This document shows, piece after piece, positions 1-6,905 of a stretch of 13,235 nt of DNA. Each line of letters begins with the position of its first letter. Position 1 is the first letter of the stretch. Below the pieces are notes generated by a model, which did not search any database, was not told where the DNA came from, and was given only the letters and a program-made list of their open reading frames with translations. The translations under genes were made by a program, and so were the position numbers. The stretch is from Methylophaga sp. (GTDB lineage Bacteria > Pseudomonadota > Gammaproteobacteria > Nitrosococcales > Methylophagaceae). The stretch covers positions 1-13,235 of the forward strand of contig JABURN010000053.1 in assembly GCA_014762585.1 (NCBI GenBank), in the 5' to 3' direction.

Positions 1-555
1 CGTTTCCAGTCCGAAGCCGCCTCGCAGTTGAGTGAGGTGCAGGCTGAACTCGGCAGGAGTCAGACTACGATTACCTCCGCCGAAGACAGGGTGAGCAGGA
101 CCCAGGTGAGGGCACCGGTCAAAGGCAAAATCAATCGCCTGATGATCAACACCGTGGGCGGGGTTATTCAGCCGGGCGAGGATATAGTTGAGATTGTGCC
201 GGTCGATGACAGCCTGTTGATTGAGGCGCATATCCGGCCTTCGGATATTGCCTTCCTGCGTCCGGGGCAAAATGCGATGATTAAGTTCACCGCCTATGAC
301 TTCTCTATTTATGGTGGATTGCCGGCTACGTTAGAGCGAATCAGTGCCGATACCATTACTAATGAAGAAGACGAAAGTTTCTACCTGATTTATCTGCGTA
401 CAGAAAAGAACTATATTGATAGCAACAAGGGACCACTGGAAATCATTCCCGGCATGACCGTGACAGTGGATATTCTTACTGGCAAGAAAACAGTCTTGGA
501 TTATTTGCTTAAACCGATTCTGAAGGCCAAAAATGAAGCGCTCCGGGAGCGTTGA
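1..555 (+). CDS. Type I secretion membrane fusion protein, LapC/HlyD family (5' end missing)
   Basis: The frame is open from base 1, so this is the C-terminal 184 residues of a longer protein; the family is usually 400-480 residues. What remains is the end of the helical hairpin (about residues 1-30), then the lipoyl/beta-barrel part starting at 'RAPVKGKINRL', with the HlyD signature stretch 'GGVIQPGEDIVEIVP', a beta-barrel segment near 'IEAHIRPSDIAFLRPGQ', and the typical end 'GMTVTVDILTGKKT...LKPI'. By family, such proteins sit in the inner membrane and bridge an ABC exporter to a TolC-type outer membrane channel. The ending most resembles LapC of adhesin exporters. The regulator follows with a one-base overlap and a TolC homologue lies 0.8 kb on, which supports a type I secretion locus whose ABC transporter and substrate lie upstream of the window. 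Family assignment is secure; the LapC subtype is likely. Confidence 0.92.
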   Translation, partial: RFQSEAASQLSEVQAELGRSQTTITSAEDRVSRTQVRAPVKGKINRLMINTVGGVIQPGEDIVEIVPVDDSLLIEAHIRPSDIAFLRPGQNAMIKFTAYDFSIYGGLPATLERISADTITNEEDESFYLIYLRTEKNYIDSNKGPLEIIPGMTVTVDILTGKKTVLDYLLKPILKAKNEALRER

Positions 556-1223
556 TGGACGGAATCATCACAATGAATGATACAACCATGACAGAGACCC
601 GCCTGTTTGTAGTGATACCCGAAAAAGGCCGGCTGGATTTAATCAAGCAAGCCTTGCCGGAAGATTACGAAATCAATGAGTTTGATGATCTTGATGCCTT
701 GCTCTGCACCGCCGATGATGACGCGCCACCGATTATCCTTTGTCATCAATCCTTATTTGAAGGCGAACATAATCAGCAGCTGTCGGCACTGACACAACAC
801 TTCAAACACAGTCGTGTACTGATAATCGGGCCGTCTCGGCCTATGGCTACACAGATAGCTGCACTCAAGCAGGGCGCCCGGGGGTATTACGACGAAGATC
901 TGCCTCTGAAAAAACTGCATGAGGCGATGCAGCTGATTCTTAATGGTGAAGTGTGGGTTGAGCGACATGTCATTTCAGGGCTTATCGACGAACTGACGCA
1001 CAAACCGAAAATAAGTGACGCGCAGCGTCAGGCACTGGAAACGCTGTCTCCGAAGGAAAATGAGGTAGCCAATCTGGTGAGTCACGGCGCCACCAACAAG
1101 ATGATCGCGAGGCAGATGAATATTACCGAGCGCACTGTAAAAGCCCACTTAACGGCGATATTCCAGAAAATGAATTTGCCTGATCGTCTATCGCTGGCTA
1201 TTTTATTTCGGGATCTGCGTTAA
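555..1223 (+). CDS. LuxR/NarL-type transcriptional regulator with degenerate receiver domain
   Basis: The protein is 222 residues from the ATG at 555. That ATG overlaps the preceding TGA by one base and has GGGAG five bases upstream; an ATG at 573 is a possible shorter start. Residues about 164-222 form a clear LuxR/GerE helix-turn-helix ('LSPKENEVANLV', then 'NKMIARQMNITERTVKAHL'). Residues about 15-135 have the length and pattern of a response-regulator receiver, but the key residues are gone. The acidic pair after strand 1 is replaced by 'VVIPEKG'. The phosphoacceptor position in 'PPIILCHQS' is Cys/His, not Asp. The conserved Lys near 'GYYDEDLP' is absent. It is therefore probably not controlled by classical phosphorylation. 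Its place between lapC-like and tolC-like genes suggests it controls this secretion locus or biofilm functions. That target is inferred. Confidence 0.88.
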   Translation: MDGIITMNDTTMTETRLFVVIPEKGRLDLIKQALPEDYEINEFDDLDALLCTADDDAPPIILCHQSLFEGEHNQQLSALTQHFKHSRVLIIGPSRPMATQIAALKQGARGYYDEDLPLKKLHEAMQLILNGEVWVERHVISGLIDELTHKPKISDAQRQALETLSPKENEVANLVSHGATNKMIARQMNITERTVKAHLTAIFQKMNLPDRLSLAILFRDLR

Positions 1224-1256
1224 GGATCCTGTTGCGGCACTGCTTGTGTTGTAATA

Positions 1257-1278
1257 AAGTTGCTTATGAGTACAACTT
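1257..1278. promoter_or_regulatory. Dyad AAGTTG-N10-CAACTT, possible operator before tolC-like gene
   Basis: A perfect 6+6 inverted repeat of 22 bases overall lies 78 bases before the TolC-family start codon, in the 133-base gap after the LuxR-type regulator gene. The size and centre spacing resemble binding sites of dimeric LuxR/GerE-type regulators. No run of T follows it, so it is not an intrinsic terminator. I could not assign a convincing -35/-10 pair nearby; AT-rich sequence follows at about 1279-1303. Regulatory function is a guess from position and symmetry. Confidence 0.3.
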
Positions 1279-1356
1279 AAAACAATTTTGGACGTTTTAT
1301 TTTGTGATGCCTGAGGGGCCGCCGAAAGCATCGCATCTATAGATAGGATTAGCATT

Positions 1357-2673
1357 ATGAAACCATTAGCTATCGTCATCCCCCTCTGTATCTCGGTTGG
1401 CATTGCTAACGCCGACACCCTGCAGGAAGCAGTGGATGCCACGGTAAAGACCAACCCTGATGTTCTCGCGGCCACCCATGAACGACAGGCAGTTTCCAAA
1501 GAAATTGACCAGGCAAAAGCCGGTTACTATCCAACGCTTGACCTTGCAGTCGGCACCGGTTGGGAAATGACTGACAACCCCAGCACCCGGGCTTCGGGTC
1601 GGGGCGAAGTTCATCTCAATCGTGATGAGGCCAGTCTTAACCTCAGACAAATGCTGTTTGACGGCTTTGAAACACCGAATGAAGTTGACCGGCAGGAAGC
1701 CAGAACCAATTCGCGTGCTTTCGGTGTCTACAGTGCAGCGGAAAATACCGCATTGGATGCAGTGCTTGCTTACCATAACGTTCTGAGACAGCAGAAACTG
1801 GTTGAGCTTGCTCAGACCAATCTCGAAGCTCACCAGCGCACACATGATCAAATCATGCTTCGCGCTGAACGTGGTGTTGGCAGAAAAGCCGATATGGAAC
1901 AGAGCCTGGGTCGTCTGGCACTGGCAGAAGCCAATCTCAAATCTGAACAAGCGAATTTGAGAGACGCAGAAACAGCCTATATCCGTGTTGTCGGTATGCC
2001 GCCATCATCGCTTTCGCTGCCGGACTCTCCGATTAGTATGCTCCCGGCCAGTGTTGATGAAGCGATTGCTACAGCAATCGAAAATCATCCCACACTGCGT
2101 CTTGCAAACTACGATGTAGAGTCAGCTCAAGCTCAGCACGCCACAGCGAAAGCGCCATTTTATCCTGATCTGCATTTCGAACTTGGTACCCGTGCGGATC
2201 ACGATATAGATGGACAGGAAGGCAAAGACAAAGATATTACTGCCATGCTGCGTCTGCGCTACAACCTCTACAATGGTGGCCGTGACAGCGCCCGTCGTGA
2301 AGAAACAGCGTTTCTGATCAATCAGGCAGCTGAAATCCGCAACAACACGCACCGTCAGGTTGAAGAGAGTGTGCGTTTGTCATGGAATGCCTGGCAGACA
2401 CTGAATGCACAAATGCCGGCGCGTGAACAACACGTTCAGTCAAGTGAAAAAGCGCGTGATGCCTATCAGCAACAGTTTAGTCTGGGGCAGCGTACCCTGC
2501 TTGACCTGCTGGATTCTGAAAACGAGGTGTTCAGAGCGCGTACTGCACTGGTCAATACCAAATACGATGAGCTCTATGCGATGTACCGCATTCTCAACAG
2601 CATGGGGATGTTGCTGCAAGGCCTCAATGTAGAACTGCCGGAAGCGGCGACGACCATCGCTGCCAATCAGTAA
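1357..2673 (+). CDS. TolC-family outer membrane efflux/secretion channel (LapE/AggA-like)
   Basis: The protein is 438 residues, a usual length for the family. The start ATG is preceded by AGGA with an 8-base spacer. Residues 1-19 form a signal peptide ending 'GIANA', with cleavage likely before Asp20. Mature features are the two internally repeated OEP units: 'LQEAVDATVKTNPDVLAA', then 'AGYYPTLDLAVG', 'LRQMLFDGF' and a long helical region, repeated as 'AIATAIENHPTLRLA', 'APFYPDLHFELG', 'LRYNLYNGG' and the final helices to about residue 420. By family it forms a trimeric channel from the outer membrane into the periplasm and docks with a membrane fusion protein. With the LapC-like gene upstream it most likely serves as the outer membrane component of the same type I exporter. 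It is followed at once by a strong terminator. Multidrug efflux use cannot be excluded. Confidence 0.93.
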   Translation: MKPLAIVIPLCISVGIANADTLQEAVDATVKTNPDVLAATHERQAVSKEIDQAKAGYYPTLDLAVGTGWEMTDNPSTRASGRGEVHLNRDEASLNLRQMLFDGFETPNEVDRQEARTNSRAFGVYSAAENTALDAVLAYHNVLRQQKLVELAQTNLEAHQRTHDQIMLRAERGVGRKADMEQSLGRLALAEANLKSEQANLRDAETAYIRVVGMPPSSLSLPDSPISMLPASVDEAIATAIENHPTLRLANYDVESAQAQHATAKAPFYPDLHFELGTRADHDIDGQEGKDKDITAMLRLRYNLYNGGRDSARREETAFLINQAAEIRNNTHRQVEESVRLSWNAWQTLNAQMPAREQHVQSSEKARDAYQQQFSLGQRTLLDLLDSENEVFRARTALVNTKYDELYAMYRILNSMGMLLQGLNVELPEAATTIAANQ

Positions 2674-2699
2674 CACCGGCGACTTTTCTCAATAATGAG

Positions 2700-2729
2700 A
2701 GCCACGACTTTTTGTCGTGGCTTTTTTTT
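2700..2729 (+). terminator. Rho-independent terminator after tolC-like gene
   Basis: A perfect 9-base stem AGCCACGAC / GTCGTGGCT with a TTTTT loop is followed by eight T residues at 2722-2729. It begins 26 bases after the TAA of the TolC-family gene and ends the secretion unit before fabA. Confidence 0.93.
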
Positions 2730-2771
2730 AGTGACGTGAGAGCCAGTTTTTTTCTGGTTTGGAAACGTTCG

Positions 2772-2780
2772 TGCTATCAT
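2772..2780 (+). promoter_or_regulatory. Possible extended -10 promoter for fabA
   Basis: TGCTATCAT matches the extended -10 form TGnTATAAT with one mismatch. It lies 35 bases before the fabA ATG and 43 bases after the terminator T-run, so a start site near 2787 would give a leader of about 29 bases. No good -35 hexamer is seen at 16-18 bases. The -10 is flanked by a small dyad, TCGT (2769-2772) and ACGA (2781-2784). Whether a FabR/FadR-like regulator binds here cannot be judged. Confidence 0.4.
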
Positions 2781-2815
2781 ACGATGCCCTATTGGCGGGT
2801 TATTTAAGAGAGTTC

Positions 2816-3331
2816 ATGAGTAAGCAATCATCATTTACCTACGAAGAATTATTGCAGTGCGGACACGGGCAGATGTTCGGTCCCGGCAATGCCCAGTTAC
2901 CGATTCCAAATATGTTGATGATGGATCGCATTACTCATATCTCCAATACCGGTGGGGCATATGGCAAGGGTGAAATCATTGCTGAACTGGATATTCATCC
3001 TGACCTGTGGTTCTTTGCCTGTCACTTCCCCGGTGATCCGGTGATGCCCGGCTGTCTCGGTCTTGATGCGATGTGGCAACTGGTCGGTTTCTTCCTGGCC
3101 TGGGATGGCAATCCCGGCCGAGGCCGTGCCCTGGGCTCCGGCGAAGTAAAATTCACTGGTCAGGTTTTGCCTACAGCTAAAAAGGTCACCTACCGGATTG
3201 ATCTTAAGCGGGTGATCGCACGTAAACTGGTGCTGGCTATTGCTGATGGCACAGTGTCGGTCGACGGTCGTGAGATCTATGTGGCCAAAGACCTGCGTGT
3301 AGGTCTGTTTACCTCCACTGATGATTTTTAG
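2816..3331 (+). CDS. fabA: Beta-hydroxydecanoyl-ACP dehydratase/isomerase FabA
   Basis: FabA dehydrates 3-hydroxydecanoyl-ACP and isomerises trans-2- to cis-3-decenoyl-ACP, the branch point of anaerobic unsaturated fatty acid synthesis in the cytoplasm. The start at 2816 ('[13 protein letters not shown]') gives 171 residues, matching the family length of about 172, and has AAGAGAG just upstream. A longer TTG-initiated frame from 2759 adds residues not found in the family and would run over the promoter. The single hot-dog domain shows the catalytic His70 in '[12 protein letters not shown]' and Asp84 in 'GLDAMWQ', the expected positions, plus '[11 protein letters not shown]' and the end 'KDLRVGLF'. 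fabB follows after a short gap with its own ribosome site, so the two are co-transcribed. Confidence 0.97.
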   Translation: MSKQSSFTYEELLQCGHGQMFGPGNAQLPIPNMLMMDRITHISNTGGAYGKGEIIAELDIHPDLWFFACHFPGDPVMPGCLGLDAMWQLVGFFLAWDGNPGRGRALGSGEVKFTGQVLPTAKKVTYRIDLKRVIARKLVLAIADGTVSVDGREIYVAKDLRVGLFTSTDDF

Positions 3332-3340
3332 GATTTAATG

Positions 3341-4558
3341 ATGAGACGTGTAGTTGTTACAGGACTCGGTATTACATCCTGTCTGGGGCTGGATGCGGCG
3401 ACAGTCACTGAATCCCTGCGCCAGGGTCGCTCCGGTATCCGATTTAAACAGGACTATGCCGACATGGGCTTTCGCAGCCATGTTGCCGGTACTATTGATA
3501 TCGACTTCAAAGAATATATCGATCGTAAAACCCTGCGCTTTATGGGCGATGCTGCTGCCTACAGCTATATTGCCATGCAGCAGGCGATTGACGATGCCGG
3601 ACTGAAAGAAGAACAGGTTTCCAATATCCGCACCGGCCTCATTATGGGCTCAGGCGGTGCTTCTTCATCCAACCAGGTGGAAGCGGCTGATATCCTGCGT
3701 GAAAAAGGCCTGAAACGCATTGGTCCTTATCGTGTGACCCAGGTGATGGGCAGCACTACCTCGGCCTGCCTGGCGACGCCATTCAAAATAAAGGGTATTA
3801 ACTATTCCATGTCTTCTGCCTGTGCCACCAGTGCACACTGTATCGGCACAGCGATGGAACAGATTCAGATGGGCAAGCAGGACATCGTCTTCGCCGGTGG
3901 TGGTGAAGAGGAACACTGGTCAATGAGTTCATTGTTCGATGCGATGGGTGCCTTGTCGACTAAATACAATGACACGCCGGATAAAGCCTCGCGGGCTTAC
4001 GATGCGGACCGTGACGGTTTTGTCATCGCCGGCGGTGGTGGTGTGATCGTGCTGGAAGAGTATGAACATGCCAAAGCCCGTGGCGCTAAAATCTACGCTG
4101 AATTGACCGGTTACGGTGCCACCTCGGATGGATATGACATGGTTGCACCCTCTGGTGAAGGCGCAGAACGTTGCATGCAACTGGCGATGTCTACAGCGCG
4201 CGGCAAGGTTCAATACATCAATGCCCACGGTACCTCGACACCGGTAGGTGACCTGGCCGAACTGGGCGCGATTAAACGCACCTTTGGTGATGCCATTCCA
4301 CATGTGGGTTCAACCAAATCTTTGTCCGGTCACTCACTCGGCGCAGCCGGCGTACAGGAAGCCATCTACAGCCTGTTGATGCTGGACAATGATTTTCTTG
4401 CGGCTTCAGCCAATATTGAAACCCTGGATCCGGAAGCTGAGGGCATGCCGATTCTGCGTGAGCGCGTTGATAACGCGGGTCTCAGCACGGTCATGTCGAA
4501 CAGTTTCGGCTTTGGCGGGACCAACGCCTGCCTGGTGTTTGAAGAGCTGGATGACTGA
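3341..4558 (+). CDS. fabB: 3-oxoacyl-ACP synthase I FabB
   Basis: FabB condenses malonyl-ACP with acyl-ACP and is specifically needed to elongate the cis-unsaturated intermediate made by FabA. Of two adjacent ATG codons (3338 and 3341), I chose the second. It lies 7 bases from AGGA (3330-3333) and gives the family-like start '[10 protein letters not shown]', for 405 residues. Both thiolase-fold halves are present. The catalytic residues are Cys161 in '[12 protein letters not shown]', His296 in '[11 protein letters not shown]', Lys326 and His331 in '[14 protein letters not shown]', and the glycine-rich end is '[14 protein letters not shown]'. It lies directly after fabA and is closed by a terminator nine bases past its stop region. 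Confidence 0.97.
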   Translation: MRRVVVTGLGITSCLGLDAATVTESLRQGRSGIRFKQDYADMGFRSHVAGTIDIDFKEYIDRKTLRFMGDAAAYSYIAMQQAIDDAGLKEEQVSNIRTGLIMGSGGASSSNQVEAADILREKGLKRIGPYRVTQVMGSTTSACLATPFKIKGINYSMSSACATSAHCIGTAMEQIQMGKQDIVFAGGGEEEHWSMSSLFDAMGALSTKYNDTPDKASRAYDADRDGFVIAGGGGVIVLEEYEHAKARGAKIYAELTGYGATSDGYDMVAPSGEGAERCMQLAMSTARGKVQYINAHGTSTPVGDLAELGAIKRTFGDAIPHVGSTKSLSGHSLGAAGVQEAIYSLLMLDNDFLAASANIETLDPEAEGMPILRERVDNAGLSTVMSNSFGFGGTNACLVFEELDD

Positions 4559-4561
4559 ATC

Positions 4562-4590
4562 AAAAAAGCCACCTGACGGTGGCTTTTTTT
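4562..4590. terminator. Bidirectional terminator between fabB and the small gene on the opposite strand
   Basis: Stem GCCACC (4568-4573) / GGTGGC (4578-4583) with a TGAC loop is flanked by six A on the left (4562-4567) and seven T on the right (4584-4590). It therefore works as an intrinsic terminator in both directions. It ends fabB on the + strand and, on the - strand, starts immediately after the TAA of the 58-codon gene. Confidence 0.9.
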
Positions 4591-4765
4591 ATGATTCCAG
4601 ATCAGCGTCGGTTACTGGGCCGCGTTTGCCGGCAACAGCTTCCTGAATCAGCGTGATGAGTTTCTGCTTCTTGTCAGGATCATCCAGATATTTTGAGCTG
4701 AAGGTAATGCCATACTTGTCAGCGTATTGCTTAACCAGCATCACCAGAATGGTTTCGTCTTCCAC
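4589..4765 (-). CDS. Small conserved-looking hypothetical protein, 58 residues
   Basis: I do not recognise this protein. It begins with GTG at 4765, with GGGAGT (complement of 4771-4776) five bases upstream, and starts 'MEDETILVMLVKQY'. It is soluble, rich in charged residues (many Asp, Glu and Lys), has no signal peptide or membrane segment, and appears mostly helical. A central 'YLDDPDKKQKLITLIQEAV' region could be an amphipathic helix. There are no Cys or His residues. Support that it is real comes from the good ribosome site, a perfect TATAAT 26 bases before the start codon, and a stop codon abutting a bidirectional terminator. Without it, the roughly 220-base gap between fabB and the esterase would hold nothing. 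It is divergent from the esterase gene. Function is unknown. Confidence 0.7.
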   Translation of the reverse strand: MEDETILVMLVKQYADKYGITFSSKYLDDPDKKQKLITLIQEAVAGKRGPVTDADLES

Positions 4766-4791
4766 GTTATACTCCCGTTAATGAATCCAAC

Positions 4792-4820
4792 ATTATATCG
4801 TTCAAGCAGCAAGCCATGAA
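4792..4820 (-). promoter_or_regulatory. Promoter for the 58-residue protein gene
   Basis: On the - strand a perfect -10 TATAAT (complement of 4792-4797) is preceded at 17 bases by a weak -35 TTCATG (complement of 4815-4820). Transcription would begin near 4785 and give a leader of about 20 bases containing GGGAGT. The -35 overlaps the start codon of the divergent esterase gene. On the + strand a TATACT at 4768-4773 could be the -10 of the esterase, but it has no good -35. Confidence 0.5.
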
Positions 4821-5580
4821 ATTGCACTATCAAGACAGTGGTGAAGGCCATCCCTTAATCATCATCCACGGCCTGTTCGGTTCAGCCGATAACTGGCGCA
4901 GTATGGCTAAATATTTTTCGCGGTTTTATCGTGTGATCAGTGTCGATTTAAGAAACCACGGGCGATCACCACATAGCGATACGCAGGATTTCGCCAGCAT
5001 GGCAGCTGATATCGAACAGTTATGCGGTGATCTGGGCTTGCATAAAGTGCACGTGCTGGGCCACTCGCTGGGAGGCAAGGTCGCGATGCAGTTTGCGGCC
5101 GAGCAACCCGCCTGGGTAGAGAAACTGGTGGTGGTCGATATCTCACCGCGGCGTTATTTCAGCGAACACACGCCGCTGATGGACGCGATGCTGGCACTGG
5201 ATCTGAAAAAGCTGGACTCGCGTTCAGCAGTCGATGCAGCTCTAGCTTACAAAGTCACAGACAAAAGCGTGCGTCAGTTTCTTTTGATGAACCTGCAATC
5301 GGGGGATGAAGGGCTTTACTGGCGCATTAACCTGCCGGCGCTGAAAGCCAATTACCAGCAGTTGATGGCACCGGTATGTGAGAATGCTACCGTTAGTGCT
5401 AACAGCTTGTTTGTCTATGGCTCATTGTCTGAGTATGTGACCGATGAGGACCGGGCGCTGATCAGGCAGCAATTTCCGAAGGCGCAGTTCCAGGCAATTG
5501 AAAAAGCCGGGCACTGGGTGCATGCCGAACGACCGCAACAGTTCAAACAGATTGTTGAGGATTTTTTGAACGATGATTGA
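4816..5580 (+). CDS. ybfF: Alpha/beta hydrolase, YbfF-type esterase
   Basis: A 254-residue cytoplasmic alpha/beta hydrolase, the same length as E. coli YbfF, an esterase active on short acyl and acyl-thioester substrates. Visible features are the oxyanion-hole motif 'IHGLFGSADNW' (residues 17-27), 'VDLRNHGRSPHS' (43-54), the nucleophile Ser84 in 'GHSLGG', Asp108 in 'VVVDISP' as the likely acid, and His233 in 'AGHWVHAERP'. The site after strand 6 where many relatives carry the acid reads 'GSLSEYV', as in the YbfF group, which uses the earlier Asp. The Shine-Dalgarno before 4816 is weak. The gene overlaps the next by 8 bases, so they are translated together. The natural substrate is not known. 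Confidence 0.88.
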   Translation: MKLHYQDSGEGHPLIIIHGLFGSADNWRSMAKYFSRFYRVISVDLRNHGRSPHSDTQDFASMAADIEQLCGDLGLHKVHVLGHSLGGKVAMQFAAEQPAWVEKLVVVDISPRRYFSEHTPLMDAMLALDLKKLDSRSAVDAALAYKVTDKSVRQFLLMNLQSGDEGLYWRINLPALKANYQQLMAPVCENATVSANSLFVYGSLSEYVTDEDRALIRQQFPKAQFQAIEKAGHWVHAERPQQFKQIVEDFLNDD

Positions 5581-5923
5581 AAAAGGCTTATTGGAACAAC
5601 TGATTCAGTTTCGTAAAGAACGAGACTGGGAGCAGTTTCATAACCCCAAAGATATTGCGATCTCGCTCTCTATCGAAGCGGCGGAACTGCTGGAGTGGTT
5701 CCAGTGGCGTAACAAGGTTGAAGTTAGCGCCATGCTGGCCTCTGATAAACGTGAGCAACTGGAGGATGAAATTGCTGACGTGGCGGTTTACTTGAGCTAC
5801 CTCTGTCATGACTTGGATATAGATCTAAATCAGGTGGTGAAAAACAAGATGGCCAAAAATGCAGCTAAATATCCTAAAGAGAGAGTCAAAGGGCGGGCTG
5901 ATAAGTACAACGAGTATGAATAA
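5573..5923 (+). CDS. MazG-like nucleotide pyrophosphohydrolase (RS21-C6/dCTPase type)
   Basis: A 116-residue all-alpha NTP pyrophosphohydrolase. It carries the metal-binding signature of the MazG/dUTPase-2 superfamily, E35-x2-E38 ('EAAELLEWFQW') and E66-x2-D69 ('EDEIADVAVYL'), at the usual spacing, and the family start 'LLEQLIQFRKERDWEQFHNPKDIA'. Members hydrolyse (d)NTPs to the monophosphate and pyrophosphate, often non-canonical or surplus dCTP-like nucleotides, as a nucleotide-pool cleaning step. The ATG lies inside the end of the esterase gene (ATGATTGA arrangement), which indicates translational coupling. The single-domain length excludes the two-domain housekeeping MazG. Exact substrate is unknown. 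Confidence 0.88.
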   Translation: MIEKGLLEQLIQFRKERDWEQFHNPKDIAISLSIEAAELLEWFQWRNKVEVSAMLASDKREQLEDEIADVAVYLSYLCHDLDIDLNQVVKNKMAKNAAKYPKERVKGRADKYNEYE

Positions 5924-5949
5924 TCAGGTAGGATTTGGCATTTAGCTGC

Positions 5950-5963
5950 GCGGCCCGGCCGCC
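5950..5963 (+). terminator. Weak GC-rich inverted repeat, possible terminator before purU
   Basis: GCGGCC and GGCCGC (5950-5962) form a perfect inverted repeat around a single C, followed only by CTTTA. A folded RNA would have about four to five G-C pairs and a small loop. It sits between the MazG-like gene and the purU ribosome site. With just three T it would terminate poorly. Confidence 0.25.
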
Positions 5964-5980
5964 TTTATGGAAAGACTGAA

Positions 5981-6838
5981 ATGAGCGCGATTGTTTTCCT
6001 GGTTCAATGCCCAGACCGCAAGGGACTGGTCGCCGGTATCACCGGCTTTTTTGCAGAGCGTCAATTTAATATCCTGCACTGCCAGCAATATACCGATGTC
6101 GAAAACGGCCAGTATTTTATGCGGATTCGGCTTGAGGACGAGGGTCAGATGCCGACCGAGCAACTCGAAACCGAGTTTGATGGTTTTGCCCGGGGGATGA
6201 ATCTGACCTGGTCAGTACGTTACAGCGCAAAACCCTATCGCGTGGCACTGATGGTCACCCGCGCCTCACACTGTGGCTACGACCTGTTGTTGCGTGAGCT
6301 GGAAGGCGAACTGAAATGCGATATTCCGCTGATCATCGGTAATCATGATGATCTCGAATATATGGCAAAACAGTTCGACAAACCTTTCTATCATCTGCCA
6401 ATCACCAAAGACACCAAACCGCAGCAGGAAGAAGCCATCAAGCGTTTACTTGAAGAGTACGAGATTGATCTGGTGGTGATGGCGCGCTACATGCAGATCC
6501 TGTCGGAAGATTTTGTCCGTGAATTTGCCGGCCGCGTGATTAATATTCATCACGGTTTTCTGCCGGCATTCCAGGGGGCCAGGCCTTATCATCAGGCTTA
6601 TGAACGTGGTGTTAAACTGATTGGCGCCACGGCGCATTATGCTACCGCAGAGCTGGATGAAGGCCCCATCATCGAACAGGATGTCGAGCGAGTCATGCAC
6701 GATAACAGCCCGGAAGATCTGGTCATGATTGGCAAGGATATTGAGCGCCTGGTGCTGGCGCGGGCAGTGAAAGCCCATATTGAGCACCGCATTATTATCA
6801 GTGGCCGCAGAACCATTGTTTTCTCGGAAGGTGCCTGA
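5981..6838 (+). CDS. purU: Formyltetrahydrofolate deformylase PurU
   Basis: PurU hydrolyses 10-formyl-tetrahydrofolate to formate and tetrahydrofolate, adjusting the one-carbon folate pool and supplying formate to PurT. It has 285 residues, the usual length, and a GGAAAG ribosome site six bases before the ATG. Residues about 1-80 are an ACT domain ('LVQCPDRKGLVAGITGFFAE'), the effector-sensing part. Residues about 85-285 are the formyltransferase-like hydrolase domain, with Asn188 and His190 in 'INIHHGFLPAFQGARPYHQAY' and Asp226 in 'ELDEGPII', spaced as in PurN. 'MARYMQILSEDF' is also typical. It seems to be a single gene or to share a transcript with the dehydrogenase 67 bases downstream. 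If the host is a methylotroph, the enzyme could link folate-bound C1 units to formate oxidation; that is inference. Confidence 0.95.
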   Translation: MSAIVFLVQCPDRKGLVAGITGFFAERQFNILHCQQYTDVENGQYFMRIRLEDEGQMPTEQLETEFDGFARGMNLTWSVRYSAKPYRVALMVTRASHCGYDLLLRELEGELKCDIPLIIGNHDDLEYMAKQFDKPFYHLPITKDTKPQQEEAIKRLLEEYEIDLVVMARYMQILSEDFVREFAGRVINIHHGFLPAFQGARPYHQAYERGVKLIGATAHYATAELDEGPIIEQDVERVMHDNSPEDLVMIGKDIERLVLARAVKAHIEHRIIISGRRTIVFSEGA

Positions 6839-6905
6839 GCTTTTTGAAGGCAGCTGTTGTCACTGAGTCGCATCAACTTCCTTATCATCAATAAAAGGAC
6901 AGACT

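Noticed and set aside
1366..1950. 194-codon open frame on the - strand opposite the tolC-like gene
   Set aside because: The opposite strand carries a signal peptide and repeated OEP units, so this frame is coincidental.
2759..2815. 19-residue N-terminal extension of FabA from TTG
   Set aside because: FabA length, the active-site numbering (His70, Asp84) and the ribosome site all favour the ATG at 2816.
6539..6556. Gly in place of Ser in the PurU motif INIHH(S/G)FLP
   Set aside because: The catalytic Asn188, His190 and Asp226 are intact, and as far as I recall Gly occurs in a normal branch of PurU, so it is probably not a defect.
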